Counted from the stretch's first letter, positions 19,381 through 30,718 are shown. The stretch: 39,400 nt of DNA from Branchiostoma floridae (GCF_000003815.2 NC_049985.1:16217413-16256812); one strand, 5' to 3'. Translations and numbers: made by a program. The notes: generated from the sequence alone by a model not told the origin.

Positions 19381-20726
19381 TTTTAGTTTTTTGTATTTCT
19401 TGTGTCGTTTTCTTTCGTTAAGCCCATGATTTGCTGACTCCTGGTTGGGGCGCTAAGTTCAGTTCAGGCGAAAGTCTACTCGGGATAACGGAGGGTAGAA
19501 TGCCAGGCTATTCTCAGCACGAGAAGAAGCTGACAGCCCCTCATAGTGAGTGACATTGTGGTGGCTGCGATGTTGGTTGAGATCTTGTAGAGCACATTCG
19601 CGGCGTCACTGCGGCTGAGTGATTTAGCAGCGGAATGAAACGCGCGACAAACAGATACAGCTTAATTAACTTAAGTTAGTTTAGTCAACTTAAGTTAGGA
19701 CATCCAGGCAATGCGATACGCATAACGGCAGTTACTAATTTAGAAGCAACTGGATATCGTTTTTGAAACGACCAGACGTCCAGGTAGCCTCCGTCCTTTC
19801 CTGAAATACCTGAGCTAATTTGCATCAACCTTGTTTTGACATAGCCTTACTGTTGTTTCCTATTTGACTATCCAATATTTGTCTTCATCTCCTTTGAATA
19901 TCAATATAGGATGGGTATAAAACTTGCTCTTCAACAGATCTGCTCAGAGTCACTGAGGAAAGGTAGAGGAGTTTCATTAAAACGTCAGACCATTTCTAAA
20001 ATCCTATCCCTGAGTGATTGAGTAACTGCTACAATACTGGTGAATATTACTGATATCAGTGATATGACTGTGCTGATTGTCTGAAGCTGGCTGTTTGCAT
20101 ATATACATTAACATGGAGGTTGTTTACTCGTTTTTCTTTTATTAACATTTTCATGTCGGCGCCGTGTGGACAAGATAAGAAGATCAAATCACATCATATC
20201 TAATCCCTTGGTTCTCAAATTGTTGCAGGATGATAACGGAGTGGCAAAATAGTAGCGAAAAAGAAACAAACTTTCTCATATAGTTTGAAACCTTTCCTCA
20301 GTCAACATTTTAGGCTGTTTGACATTTCGAGCATTAAATTGCACATTTTAAGTGTTAACATAATAAATAGGACAATCTAAACAATTGGGAAGACAAGAGC
20401 ATTATCTAATGGTCTTGTCACAATATGAGCGTTTGGGATTCATTCATGGCAAAAGTAGGATTTTTTAAGTAAGAAAAAAAAGTGAATCCAAAGGAATAAA
20501 ATCGGCTAGTCAGGAACATGCCCTATTCCCATTTTATAAAGTTTTAATTTCTCGTGAAGTGGCCCAGTGAAAGTTATTTGAAAGCGATGTTGCAGCTATA
20601 AATTTTCTCGGCAACGTTTTGGAAGCTTCCAGTTGCCTTCATAACGACATAATGGATTGCTTTTCACCAGGTGATTTGAGTTCTGAATATATATATATTA
20701 CTTACCTTACGTTTCTCCCAACTTAC
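19381..20726 (-). repeat. Spacer and intronic body of promoter cassette 2, copy 2
   Basis: It is closely similar to 31321-32662 of copy 3 and, past the gap, to 4323-5102 of copy 1. No gene is recognised. Copies share stretches such as GAAACGCGCGACAAACAG (about 19638 and 31563). Confidence 0.55.
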
Positions 20727-20898
20727 CTCTCAAGCTGGGCAGCCTATTGACAGTTTGTATTCTCCTGGAAAGGAAGTCACGAAGGGCTGTCCTCAGTAGT
20801 CTTGTTGCACTAGAGCCTCGCAGGTGCAGTTTTTTGGAAAAACAATGTTTGATTAGTCTTATTTACATGGGCGTGGTGATTGTCTGAAGCTGACGTCA
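20727..20898 (-). promoter_or_regulatory. Promoter/first-exon module P2 of gene 2
   Basis: The CRE lies at 20891-20898 and the donor AG|GTAAGT at 20727/20726. A second perfect AG|GTAAGT sits 21 nt further on. The putative exon is about 20 bp shorter than in sister modules because the GCTCGGTGTGGCTGTGGCGC core was deleted and replaced by GTTTTTTGG on the plus strand. Confidence 0.5.
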
Positions 20899-20927
20899 CG
20901 AGGGTGCTCGACCAAAAATCGACCAAC

Positions 20928-20995
20928 TGCAGAGCTCGGTGTGGCTGTTGCGCAACGTAGTGGGGAAAGCCTTCTGTAGATAGGCGTGTTGATAA
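20928..20995 (-). promoter_or_regulatory. Truncated promoter-module remnant beside P2, copy 2
   Basis: It carries GAGCTCGGTGTGGCTG and a GGCGTG box on the plus strand but no CRE and no donor. It is equivalent to 5328-5395 and 32904-32972. Confidence 0.45.
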
Positions 20996-21309
20996 TGCTT
21001 TTTCTATATATTGCATTACTGTAACAGTTGGCATTTTGTGCAGGATTTTCAACTGAATACTCGTCATGCATGCGGCGCTAAAATAAGTTGGTTGCAACTT
21101 GAGTCCGCCGTCACTTCGTCCTCGTCCCTTTATTTGTATCATTACATGTATCTTTCAATAAAACAAAAACAATTCTACATGAAGGAAACCGCTGCTGTCA
21201 CTTCTGGCTCTAAAGGACCTACTCAATTCTTTTGTGTGGGGAGCGGGCCTATGGTCGAACATTCTGTGCTTATTCAAAATGCTGTTCGAAGCCTGTCTGT
21301 GTTTTGTAC

Positions 21310-21720
21310 GGTCTTTATATCTATAAGCATAAAGTTTCTGTTGCTATGACGGTAAAGAACATAAAGAGGTCCGTTTCTTTTGTTTCAAATAGAACGTTAG
21401 TAGTTAAGCTGCTATGAGCCTTAAAAGTTTCTTTTTTGGATACTTAAGATTTCTGTTTCTATAATCGTAAAGATTTGTGTTGCCATGATGCTTGATAGTT
21501 ATTTTTCTTTGATACTAAAAAGGTCCGTTGATGTAATTCTAATGAACGGTTTTGTTGCAATGATCTTAGAAGAATTCTGTCGCTATGATCCTATAGAGTT
21601 CTGTTGTCATAACCCTATAGAGCGCTGTTGCCATGATGTTCACGAGTTCTGTTGCTATGATCCTTAACAGTTCTGTTGCTATGATAGTAAAGATTTCTTT
21701 TGGTATAATAGTCATATAAA
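21310..21720. repeat. Degenerate 24-bp minisatellite, copy 2
   Basis: These are the same units as at 6600-6925 (TTCTGTTGCTATGATCCTTA type). A diverged fragment of the 50-bp minisatellite unit (GGGCCTATGGTCGAACATTC) precedes it at about 21245. Confidence 0.65.
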
Positions 21721-21801
21721 ACAAGACCAGACCAAATTCAGCGCAGGCTGAGAAGAGAGAGTAGTCGACCCACCCTAAAAAAATAAAAATAAAATACATA
21801 C

Positions 21802-21998
21802 CTCGCGTTTCTCTAAGAATATCTTCAGTTGGCACGTTCGGGTATTAAAGACCGTCACGAAGGGCTGTCCTCAGACTTCTTGCTGCAGTTGTGCTTTCTC
21901 CCAGATGCGAGCTCGGTGTGGCTGTTACGCAACGGATTGGAGAAAACAATGCTTAATTAGTCTAGCTTAGGTGGGCGTGTTGATTGAAGCTGACGTCA
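21802..21998 (-). promoter_or_regulatory. Promoter/first-exon module P3 of gene 2, donor shifted
   Basis: The CRE lies at 21991-21998, followed by CACGCCCACC and TAATTAAGC on the minus strand. Relative to P3 of gene 1 a deletion of about 20 bp has removed the proximal donor. At the distal donor position the minus strand reads GAG|GTATGT (21802/21801), a good donor that gene 1 lacks there. Splicing could therefore still be possible. Confidence 0.5.
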
Positions 21999-22446
21999 TG
22001 GTGGCACGAGGTTGCTTAATTCAAATGAACAATAATCGACCAGAAATCGACCAATTAGAAAGCGTCTTTTAGTAAACGGCAATGATGATTGTGGTGACAT
22101 CATCCATGTAATTTTCAAACTCATATTCCATAAAGTCAAGTCAAGTCAAGTCATAACATTTGGTCCAAGCAAACAATATTCATGAAAACATGTCACCTTC
22201 ATTAACTTGGAGTACACTCCGGCAAAGTCCGACTCAGCGGAGTCTGTTTATACACAATATTTAGGGTACTGAAGTATCCTTCCCGGACTCGACTTCTAGA
22301 CTTCCTTGCGAGATTTCAAAGAAGATTAAAGATAAAACTTCCGTGTGCCTGCAGAATTACCTCATAATCTTTTCATCCGAAAATTACTCTTTGTAACCAC
22401 CTATCCCAGGAACAGCCTGGCCTTTCCTTGCTCTGTACTGAACCGA
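21999..22446. other. Spacer upstream of P3, copy 2
   Basis: It is near-identical to 7222-7669. No gene is recognised. Confidence 0.5.
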
Positions 22447-22633
22447 CCTCTGTACGGCCTCTGTACGGCCTCTGTACGGCCTCTGTACGACCTCTGTACG
22501 GCCTCTGTACGACCTCTGTACGACCTCTGTACGACTTATGTACGACCTCTGTACGACCTCTGTAAGACCTCTGTACGACCTCTGTACGACTCTGTAAGAC
22601 CTCTGTACGACCTCTGTACGGCCTCTGTACGGC
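22447..22633. repeat. 11-bp minisatellite, copy 2 (about 17 units)
   Basis: The unit is CCTCTGTACGA/G, as at 7670-7959 but with about nine fewer units and a few GTAAGAC variants. Open frames on both strands here are repeat artefacts. Confidence 0.9.
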
Positions 22634-23327
22634 CCCAGCGTGCCACATAGGTAAGAATGTTCAGAAATGTAACTACAGGCAAACTTATTATGATTTTGAA
22701 TGGCAGACACAAATGCGCGCATTGTGCAATAGTTTGAGCTTTCACGAAGTTGCCTGCCCTACTGAATATTACGGGATGAAGGAAACATCTTGACTTTTCT
22801 GTGGAGGCTTTATGCCTTTGTCTTTCCAAGACTCTGATTATAGACATGCTATAAACATGTTATATCATATCATGGGTTTTGTGTACTAAGTAATAGCAAT
22901 ATCCAAGTGTGATCTACGCAACTTTGGCCAGTCTAATATCTGTTATGTTCCCTTTCTGTGGGATTAAAACTGACAAAAAGCTGGACAGCCATACACTCCC
23001 ATTGGGTGCAGTTTCTCGATTAGCTACATAGTGTCAAAAAAACTTGGGCAGCCGTTTGCTCTTGGTGGGTGCAGTTTTGCAATTGTCCACAAGCTTCTTT
23101 GTAAATAAAAAACATTATAACCGGAAACTTGTGAGTTTGTCGTCTGTTTTAGCCTGATACGTTATGTGGTTAAGAATCTTGCTGCTGTCCGCCAAGGATC
23201 AGAGACGTCTTACGCGAAACGTCATCAGTTTGGGTTGTGCCACTTTCTATAACGTTAGTGCAGGAGCTGGACATGATGTGGAGAGCAGCTGTTCGTGTTT
23301 TTTTAGGTTTAGACGTAGATTGAAAAG

Positions 23328-23711
23328 ACATAAAAGACATAAAAACTCACCTATCAGCTCATGGTGGTAAACTTGACTATAAGACATCTGTATATTTCAT
23401 GACCTCTGACCTCCACAATATCCAATATATGATAATATTATGTACATGTATGATACAATATGATAATAATGTTTTTGTTTATGTTAATTGAATGAGGATA
23501 ATGATGAATTGATTGATTGACGTTATGAGTAATTCAATGTATTGCATAATATGATAAGTTAAGAATGTTAATGATTGATTTATGCTAGTTGTCGGATCAA
23601 CATTATCTGTATAATTTGTTGTCATGTATTTTATTCGATTGTGTGTAGAGGACTCCAGGAAGAATGGTTTAATGTAACTAATGGAGATCCCTAATAAACA
23701 AACAAACAAAC
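23328..23711 (+). mobile_element. 5'-truncated LINE 3' end inserted in copy 2
   Basis: Copy 1 lacks this segment: GACGTAGA joins directly to CTGGTAC at about 8630. The insert ends in GGACTCCAGGAAGA...GGAGATCCCTAATAAA followed by ACAAACAAACAAA. This is the usual form of a CR1/L2-type LINE 3' terminus, which ends in a short tandem repeat rather than poly(A). The few codons at the left are too short to classify. Confidence 0.6.
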
Positions 23712-23803
23712 TGGTACATTTGTTTCTCTTAGTTTTTTTTTTTTTAAATTTCATTTCAAGGACTCCAAGAAGCGTAGTAACGTTACAGGTGTATACTAAC
23801 TTA

Positions 23804-24003
23804 AAGGCTAACGTCACATTTCCACAGAGGGGCCCGGCCGGGTAGCTTGGGGGAACGAAAAGTACGATATAGAAGACAACAAGACACAAAACGTACCAAA
23901 AAAGTTCAACAGCGCATGCCTTGTGCATATTTATTGACAGAAATTAATTTTTCGTGTTCGCAAGAAGCCCAGCAGGGCCCCGGGTAGGAAATGAGACGTA
24001 GGC
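23804..24003. mobile_element. 200-bp TTA-flanked MITE, copy 2
   Basis: This is the duplicate of 8722-8921, with TTA at 23801-23803 and 24004-24006 and the same inverted termini. It has the same length and the same insertion point, so it was present before the locus duplicated. Confidence 0.6.
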
Positions 24004-24006
24004 TTA

Positions 24007-24454
24007 ACGGAGATCTAAATAAAAATGTGAAAGAAAAAACGTACAATCTGTTGTTCAACCTTCCTAAATCACAGTACTGTTATATGGAGTTACATTTTGC
24101 TAGAGTTACTTTTTGGTTCAGATTTTTAACTGATTTCTCTTCATGCATGAATTGGGAGGAAACCATGACAAACCAACAAGAACGATCTGTTCGGCTTGAT
24201 ACGTTGTTCCTGCTAAATATTTATTTGTAATACTCAAACATATTCCATCTACTTGATAGTGTATTCATTGTGTATGCATGGTGTGCACAAAGATGCATTC
24301 CTTGGTTCCATTTGAATAAATATACCAAAGATCTACAGGTACGCTCAGTAATACAACACACACGTTCTTAAGTTACAAAATAATGAGACATGAAGGACAA
24401 CAGAGTGTTACTTCTGTCTACTCAATTCTTTTGACCTTCCATGGTATGTGTGGA
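24007..24454. other. Intergenic spacer, copy 2
   Basis: It matches 8925-9370. No gene is called. Confidence 0.45.
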
Positions 24455-24835
24455 CTGGGCCTATAGCCGTAGATTCTGTGCTGACCGTCCTTAGTGTGTG
24501 AGAACTGGGCCTATAGCCGTACATTCTGTGCAGCCGTCCTTAGTGTGTGAGGACTGGGCCTATAGCCGTACATTCTGTGCTGACAGTCCTTAGTGTGTGA
24601 TGACTGGGCCTATAGCCGTACATTCTGTGCTGACAGTCCTTAGTGTGTGAGGACTGGGCCTATAGCCGTACATTCTGTGCTGACAGTCCTTAGTGTGTGA
24701 TGACTGGGCCTATAGCCGTACATTCTGTGCTGACAGTCCTTAGTGTGTGAGGACTGGGCCTATAGCCGTACATTCTGTGCTGACAGTCCTTAGTGTGTGA
24801 GGACTGGGCCTATAGCCGTACATTCTGTGCTGCTT
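24455..24835. repeat. 50-bp minisatellite, copy 2 (8 units)
   Basis: The unit is the same as at 9371-10155, with the AGGACTG/CAGTCCT inverted pair; two units read TGACTGG and one unit is two bases shorter. It has half as many units as copy 1. Confidence 0.93.
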
Positions 24836-25309
24836 TCTATCCCTACTTCAAATGCATGCGTCTCTCGGCAAACTTTACTAATCTGTGCTGTACATTATTG
24901 GAACTTGCTACCGTAATCCAATTCCTTAGCACAACTGCTCTGCCCAGACACCAGTGTCTGTTATAAAACATGGTAGGAAATAAGTTCTCCATATTGTAAA
25001 CAATAATACATGTAAATACACTTGTATGTTTAACAATATCACGCCGCTTTAACACCCTTACTCCACACTGAGCTATTACCGACTTGCTTCTGTATTCACA
25101 TCCAATACATCTACTCTATATCATCAAAATGAATAGATACTAGATATTTGCAAAACACGCCAAAATATCAGTACAAGTAGACTGCCAAAACAACAGTGTC
25201 ATAAAAGACAATAAAAAATAAATAGTGCGTCAAAAAGTTAGGAAATCATTTAAATGTATAACACAATTACACAATTTCAAGATCCTCAATCCATAATGTG
25301 CTTGAGGGT
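24836..25309. other. Unique spacer between loci 2 and 3
   Basis: This is AT-rich, with no repeat shared with copy 1 and no coding region that I can support. Confidence 0.5.
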
Positions 25310-25699
25310 TTTTTTGTTTTACTTCAAAGTCATCACAAACAAATTTGGGGTAAGTCCCAAACAATTTTGGTGTTGGTTTGGTAAAGTTCTTGCTTAGAAC
25401 GTTTGTACTGGAGGAACAAGCGAGTGAAGTTCCGCGGAGCCGAGGAAACAGTGAAAGAGTACTGCCAGACGTACTCCATCACGACTTGGAGAGAGGGTTC
25501 GTACGGACAGCGCTGTCGCCTGCCGGGTCACCATGAAGAACATTGATAGAGAAACGCCGGAAAGTAACGCAACATACATAATAAGAAAATGCTTAATTTT
25601 GTGATTTTTTTGCCATTTTTTCCCCCAAAAAGTACACTTTTGGCTCCTGCACCCTGGTTTAACAACCAAATGACCTAAAGTTTGGTGAAGAGGTGCACT

Positions 25700-26420
25700 A
25701 GATATTTATTCAAATGACCCACGTATAATGTTTGGCATATACCACTTCAAAATGATATATTTGGGGATATTTTGGGTCATTTTCCGATGGCCAGAGGGGT
25801 CAATGACCTCAAGGTCGTTGACCCCTGAAGCCTGCACCTGCAGGGCTGTTGTTGCCTATTTAATCAAGTCTATATAACTTGATTAGATAGGCAACCAATC
25901 ACTTAGCCTAAATCAATATTCTGTATAGGATTTGGCAGCCAATCAGCGAGCCTGGTGTTATCTGGAAGAGCCCATTCTTGCACGGAGGGGTTCTTTTTTT
26001 TGATTATGTAAGTCTTTTAGTGGAAGAATTTTTCGACTGGTCTAAATTTGCATTTTACATAGGGTGTGTTGGAATAGTCCATTGTTGCTCGGGGGGGGGC
26101 ATTTCTTAAAACTAATTTATAACTTTGGTTATTATTTGCTCAAACTGCTACACTGCATAGGGGTATCACAGGCAAGATTACATTCTGGCGCGGGTGTGTG
26201 TGTTCAATTCAGTTTTGGACGGGTGATGATTCAAAATTACATCTTTAATGCAGTCTTTTTCAAAAGTCAATTTTGGACTGGGTTTCGTATTCAAAATGTC
26301 ATGTTTTTAATTTGAGTATTTCTGGACTGGTCTATTGTGCGAATTTATATGGAATGCACTGGAAGGGTAGAGAGATGGCTGAAATATGCTGTATTTGCTC
26401 TCAAGCAAATGTAGGCCTTC
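25700..26420 (-). other. Probable 3' UTR and 3' flank of gene 3
   Basis: Minus-strand AATAAA lies at 25705-25710 and ATTAAA lies near 26252. It holds the palindrome at 25796-25825 and the 19-bp-arm inverted repeat at 25851-25895, both essentially unchanged from copy 2. Confidence 0.4.
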
Positions 26421-29285
26421 CTAGTGGGTCATATCTTCATACCTGTGGTCATGTCCACTGGTCACTACAGCAGCTGTGCTGTTTGGGATGGATTTATTAG
26501 TGGCCTCATACTGGCCCACAACTTTGTACAGAGCATTCTGCTGTGAGGCGGTCGGCCCTGTGCCATAAGATAGATTTCTAGACTCCAAGGATTCAGCGAT
26601 GGCCTGAGACTGACCCTGCCCGGTCTGATCATGGTCGTTTTCAACATGTATATACTGGTGACCATGACCACTGGTCACTACACAAGCAGCTGTGGTGTTT
26701 GTGTAGTGTTCAGCCATGGCCTGAGACTGGCCCTGCCCTGTCTGACCCTGACCACTGATCATTGCTGTAGATGTTTGGCCGTTTGGTAGTGCCCCCACAC
26801 CTACATACATAGGGTTTGGCTGTAAGGCAGCTACTAACTCGTGATGTGACAGGTTTTCAACTTTCAGAGGTTTCGTGTTAACCAGAGACTGGCCCTGGTC
26901 TGCCTGATTATGATGGTTGTCAACATCTTCATACTGGTGATCATGAGCACTCATTACAGTAGCTACGGTGTTTGTGTTGGAGTCAGTGATGGTCTGAGAC
27001 TGGCCCTGTCTTAAGTTGGTATGTCGGTCATTATCTTCATACTGGTGATCTAAACCACTGGCCACTACAACGGCTGTGGTGTTTGCGTGCGACTGAGTGA
27101 TGGTCTGAGACTGATCCTGTCCTGTCTGATAATAATGACCATTGATCACTACAGTACCTGTCATGTTAAGTCTACGCAAGGCAATGTTAGAATTAGGGCC
27201 TGAAGAAGAGCCAGGAGGGGGATTCTTGGTCCTCCTCTTGCACCAGATTGTGAGAATGACGGTGCCGATCAGGGCAATGCCAGCTATTGGACCACAGACA
27301 GAACCAATGAGAGCAGGTTTTGGAAAACTGGAAACAGATTCTTTCGAAGTGTCGCTTTCCGGTTTTTCTGGAGTGGTTTGAAGAGTTGGACTTATTATTG
27401 CTCTAGTTTTGGCTCTTTTTTCTGCAGGACCTACTGTTGGGCCAGTTGCTGTGCAATTATGATAGTTTATAGAAGTTGCTCGGGTATCAGCATGGAAACT
27501 GCTGCTTTTAAGGGGTGGAGCTATTGTCGGTCTTGTTTTGTTTTTCTTGTTCTTGACTGTGGAGCCAGCTGTTGTGCCTTTGTAAGAATTGTTAAACTTT
27601 AAGGTTACTTGAACATCAACAGACAGTGCTGATATGGTCGGCTCTGCACATAACAAATCTTCAGGACTGACATCTGTAAGCTTCTGTCCCCGTAAGTTAG
27701 CGGGTTCGACACATGTTATCTGGTCTTTAAATGAAGAAAATTCAGTCGAATCTAGCCTGAAGGGAACCATCTTACAGTCACAATGCCAGGGGTTCCCGTC
27801 AAGTTTTATGTCGAAATTAGATGGCAACAAGCTGAAAGCTAAAGGGGCAATGGCAGACATCTTGTTGTTCGTAAGGTACAACTTTTGTAGCTGGGGTAGA
27901 TTTGCAAATATACCTGGCTTAATCGTTGTTATCTTGTTGTTGGCCAGCCACAACTCTCGTAGCCCGGATAGGTTTGCAAATGCATCATCCTTAATATTTG
28001 TTATCTTGTTGTGGGACAGGAACAACTGTCGTAGCCCGGGTACATTTGCAAATGCACCTGACTGAATCATTGTTATCTGGTTGTAGGACAGGGACAACAA
28101 TTGTAGCCGTGTAAGATTTACAAATGTACCTTTCTGAATCAATGTTATCTTGTTGCTGGTCAGCGACAACACTTGTAGCAAGGTGAAGTTTGCAAATGCA
28201 CCCGGCGGAATCAATGTTATCTGGTTGTTGAACAGCTGTAACACTTGTAGCTGGGCCAAATTTACAAATGTACCTTCCTGAATCAATGTTATCTGGTTGC
28301 CCCAAAGGTGCAACTTTTCTAACCAGGGTAGATTTGCAAATATACCTGGATTAATCGTTGTTATCTTGTTGTTGGCCAGCCACAACTCTCGTAGCCCGGA
28401 TAGGTTTGCAAATGCATCTTCCTTCATCTTTGTTATCTTGTTGTTGGTCAGGACCAACACTCGTAGCCCGGGTAGATTTGCAAATATACCTGGCTTACTC
28501 ATTGTTATCTTGTTGAGGGGCAGATCCAACTGTCGTAGCCCGGGCAGATTTGAAAATGCACCTGGCGGAATCATTGTTATCTGGTTGTAGTATAGGTTCA
28601 ACCTTTGTAGCTGGGGTAGATTTACAAATGCACCGTTCTGAAGCATTGTTATCTTGTTGTTGGTCAGGCGCAACACTTGTAGCAAGGTGAAGTTTGCAAA
28701 TGCACCCGGTGGAATCAATGTTATCTGGTTGTAGGACAGGTCCAATTTTTGTAAGCAGGGTAGATTTGCAAATATACCAGGCGGAATCAATGTTATCTTG
28801 TTGTTGGACAGTTTCAAATCTTGTAGCTGGGCCAGATTTACAAATGTATCTTCATGAATCATTATTATCTGGTTTTGGCGCAGGTCCAACGTTTGTAGCT
28901 GGGGTACATTTACAAATACACCTTCCCGAATCATTGCTATATTGTTGTAGGCCAGGACCAACTTTTTTAGCTGGGATAGATTTACAAATGCACCTTCCTG
29001 AATCATTGTTATCTGGTTGGAGAACAGGTACAAGTTTTGTAGCTGGGGTAGATTTACAAATGCACTTTTCTGAAGTATTGCTATGTCGTTATGGTTCAAA
29101 TATAAATCTGTGATGGATGATGGAAGGTTCAGAGTGATGTTGGTGAGGCCCAGATAACTGCAATAGCAGCGCGGTGGTGCGCAGCTGCGAACCGATGATG
29201 GTGAGCAGGGACCGGCGTCTGGCATGTTGGGCTCCTTCAGGATGATGAGAAGGAACATCAGCAGGTGTCGCAGCTTTCTTCCCAT
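26421..29285 (-). CDS. LRR receptor gene 3: 18 LRRs, membrane helix, tyrosine-rich tail
   Basis: A 954-residue type I membrane protein in one exon. Residues 1-21 are the signal peptide. Residues 27-57 form an LRR N-cap (CSPSS, CAPPRCYC). Residues 58-486 hold 18 LRRs (21 residues, then 17 of exactly 24). Residues 487-546 form the LRR C-cap (NPWHCDCK). Residues 547-656 are a stalk with two repeats; the middle repeat of gene 2 is missing. The membrane helix is at about 657-681 (ALIGSVCGPIAGIALIGTVI). Residues 683-954 are a tail of the same 272-residue length as gene 2, with tyrosines at 749, 785, 827, 861, 878, 907, 920 and 949 in the same contexts. The eight extra LRRs relative to gene 2 are whole 72-bp modules. 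Modules 10-18 correspond to modules 7-15 of gene 1. A surface recognition role is inferred. Start evidence is the same as for gene 1. Confidence 0.92.
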   Translation of the reverse strand: MGRKLRHLLMFLLIILKEPNMPDAGPCSPSSVRSCAPPRCYCSYLGLTNITLNLPSSITDLYLNHNDIAILQKSAFVNLPQLQNLYLFSNQITMIQEGAFVNLSQLKKLVLAYNNIAMIREGVFVNVPQLQTLDLRQNQIIMIHEDTFVNLAQLQDLKLSNNKITLIPPGIFANLPCLQKLDLSYNQITLIPPGAFANFTLLQVLRLTNNKITMLQNGAFVNLPQLQRLNLYYNQITMIPPGAFSNLPGLRQLDLPLNKITMSKPGIFANLPGLRVLVLTNNKITKMKEDAFANLSGLRELWLANNKITTINPGIFANLPWLEKLHLWGNQITLIQEGTFVNLAQLQVLQLFNNQITLIPPGAFANFTLLQVLSLTSNKITLIQKGTFVNLTRLQLLSLSYNQITMIQSGAFANVPGLRQLFLSHNKITNIKDDAFANLSGLRELWLANNKITTIKPGIFANLPQLQKLYLTNNKMSAIAPLAFSLLPSNFDIKLDGNPWHCDCKMVPFRLDSTEFSSFKDQITCVEPANLRGQKLTDVSPEDLLCAEPTISALSVDVQVTLKFNNSYKGTTAGSTVKNKKNKTRPTIAPPLKSSSFHADTRATSINYHNCTATGPTVGPAEKRAKTRAIISPTLQTTPEKPESDTSKESVSSFPKPALIGSVCGPIAGIALIGTVILTIWCKRRTKNPPPGSSSGPNSNIALRRLNMTGTVVINGHYYQTGQDQSQTITQSHANTTAVVVASGLDHQYEDNDRHTNLRQGQSQTITDSNTNTVATVMSAHDHQYEDVDNHHNQADQGQSLVNTKPLKVENLSHHELVAALQPNPMYVGVGALPNGQTSTAMISGQGQTGQGQSQAMAEHYTNTTAACVVTSGHGHQYIHVENDHDQTGQGQSQAIAESLESRNLSYGTGPTASQQNALYKVVGQYEATNKSIPNSTAAVVTSGHDHRYEDMTH

Positions 29286-29315
29286 GTTGTCTGGTTACCT
29301 GAGCAAAACAAAGAA
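29286..29315 (-). promoter_or_regulatory. 3' splice site and short leader of gene 3 coding exon
   Basis: Minus-strand TTCTTTGTTTTGCTCAG|GTAACCAGACAAC precedes the ATG, with the exon starting at 29298. It is identical to gene 1, including the in-frame TAA. Confidence 0.7.
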
Positions 29316-30718
29316 CATTCTCCTCTGCTAAAGTATATGATATTTTCACATTTGTTAGACTTTTTCAATGTGCAAGAACTGTTTTTCCCATTGCTGCTGC
29401 TGTGCATGGTAGAAACATACTTACTAATAGGTAACATACAATGACATGTGACAATGGATAGTGATACATATTATAAAACTCAATAATCATTATCGTACAA
29501 CTGAAGCAGCAGAAAAATAATGATGGTAAACTATGTAGAAATGATAGAATCATGATTATTATCATACAGCTAGAATTAAAAGCTAAAGTCGATAAAAGAT
29601 ATAGAAAAGAGTTTTGAAAATGCTATTGTCATAGAGCAAAGAACCAGAACAGTAATGTCGTCAAACTATACAAAACAAAACAATCTTTACACAATTAAAC
29701 CATGCTGAACAAGAAAACATCAGCATACAAACTATAGAAAAACAGCCAATCCGTACAATGAAGCATTATTAATATACAAACTCTACAAAAATAACTCATG
29801 CCTACAAAGTCAAATCATGCAGAGAAATCAAACGTACAATTACAAAAGCATACAATTACAAACTGTTTGAAAACAATCAATCTGTGCAAACTCAAAACAT
29901 GCAGAAGAATAACATAATATCAGCATTTTTAGAGAGCGCCCCAGAACACTTGTTACCATTTCTGTGCCGAAATGTAGTGTGACAAACAGCCTTAGAGTAG
30001 TCTTACTGATGTGGTAAATTAAATGTTGATGGTCTGAAGCTGGCTGTTTGAATATTAACATTTAGGATGGAGGTTGTTTACTCGTTTTTCTTTTACTGAC
30101 ATTTTCACGACGTAGTTTAGACCAGATCAGATTCGGGCACGTCAATTTAATCCCTTGGTTCTCGATTGATGAAGGAGTGGGCGCGTGAAATGACAGTAAA
30201 CACGAAACAGGCATTCTGTTATAGACAAGGCACATTCGACAGGAGCCAAAGTCAACACTATACGAGCATAAAACCATAGAGTTTGATTGTATTAATGAAA
30301 AGAAAACTGAAAGAATTGGAAACAACTTTCTTCACTTGTTTCTTTTTTCAACTCAGAAAAACGAACGAATCCAAATTGGTGAAACTGACGCAATAGGAGG
30401 TGCGTAACATGCTCTACCCTGAATAGAAATATGACTGTTAAGTGAATATGAGCAATGGGGTTTACAGTACAAGACTGTGTTCTGGTTTTTATGTTCTGTT
30501 TTTGGGATACCACGTGTGTCTAGTTTTGTATCTGCCATGCTTACCTTCGTTGATGCCTTTTATTTATGAAAAATGAGTAAAGAAAGATATTTCAAAAATA
30601 TGCCCAACTCACATTTTAAGTGAGAATTTCGCGTAAAAAGTGCATTTTTCAATGATCTGGACCTTGGCTTGATTCTATAAGTAATTTTATCAGTTCCTTC
30701 AAACCTACCTCGTAAGCT
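29316..30718 (-). repeat. Intron and body of promoter cassette 1, copy 3
   Basis: This is the uninterrupted reference for the corresponding parts of copies 1 (gap) and 2 (insertions). It is AT-rich with many short direct repeats such as ATTATCAT and TACAAACT. No gene is recognised. Confidence 0.55.

Larger units (their letters stand above)
11068..24835. repeat. Tandem segmental duplication, locus copy 2
   Basis: This is the complete locus copy: 3' flank, LRR gene 2, modules P1-P3, minisatellites and MITE. Its extra length over copy 1 comes from insertions at about 15047-15340, 15490-17360, 18737-19380 and 23328-23711. Confidence 0.85.
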
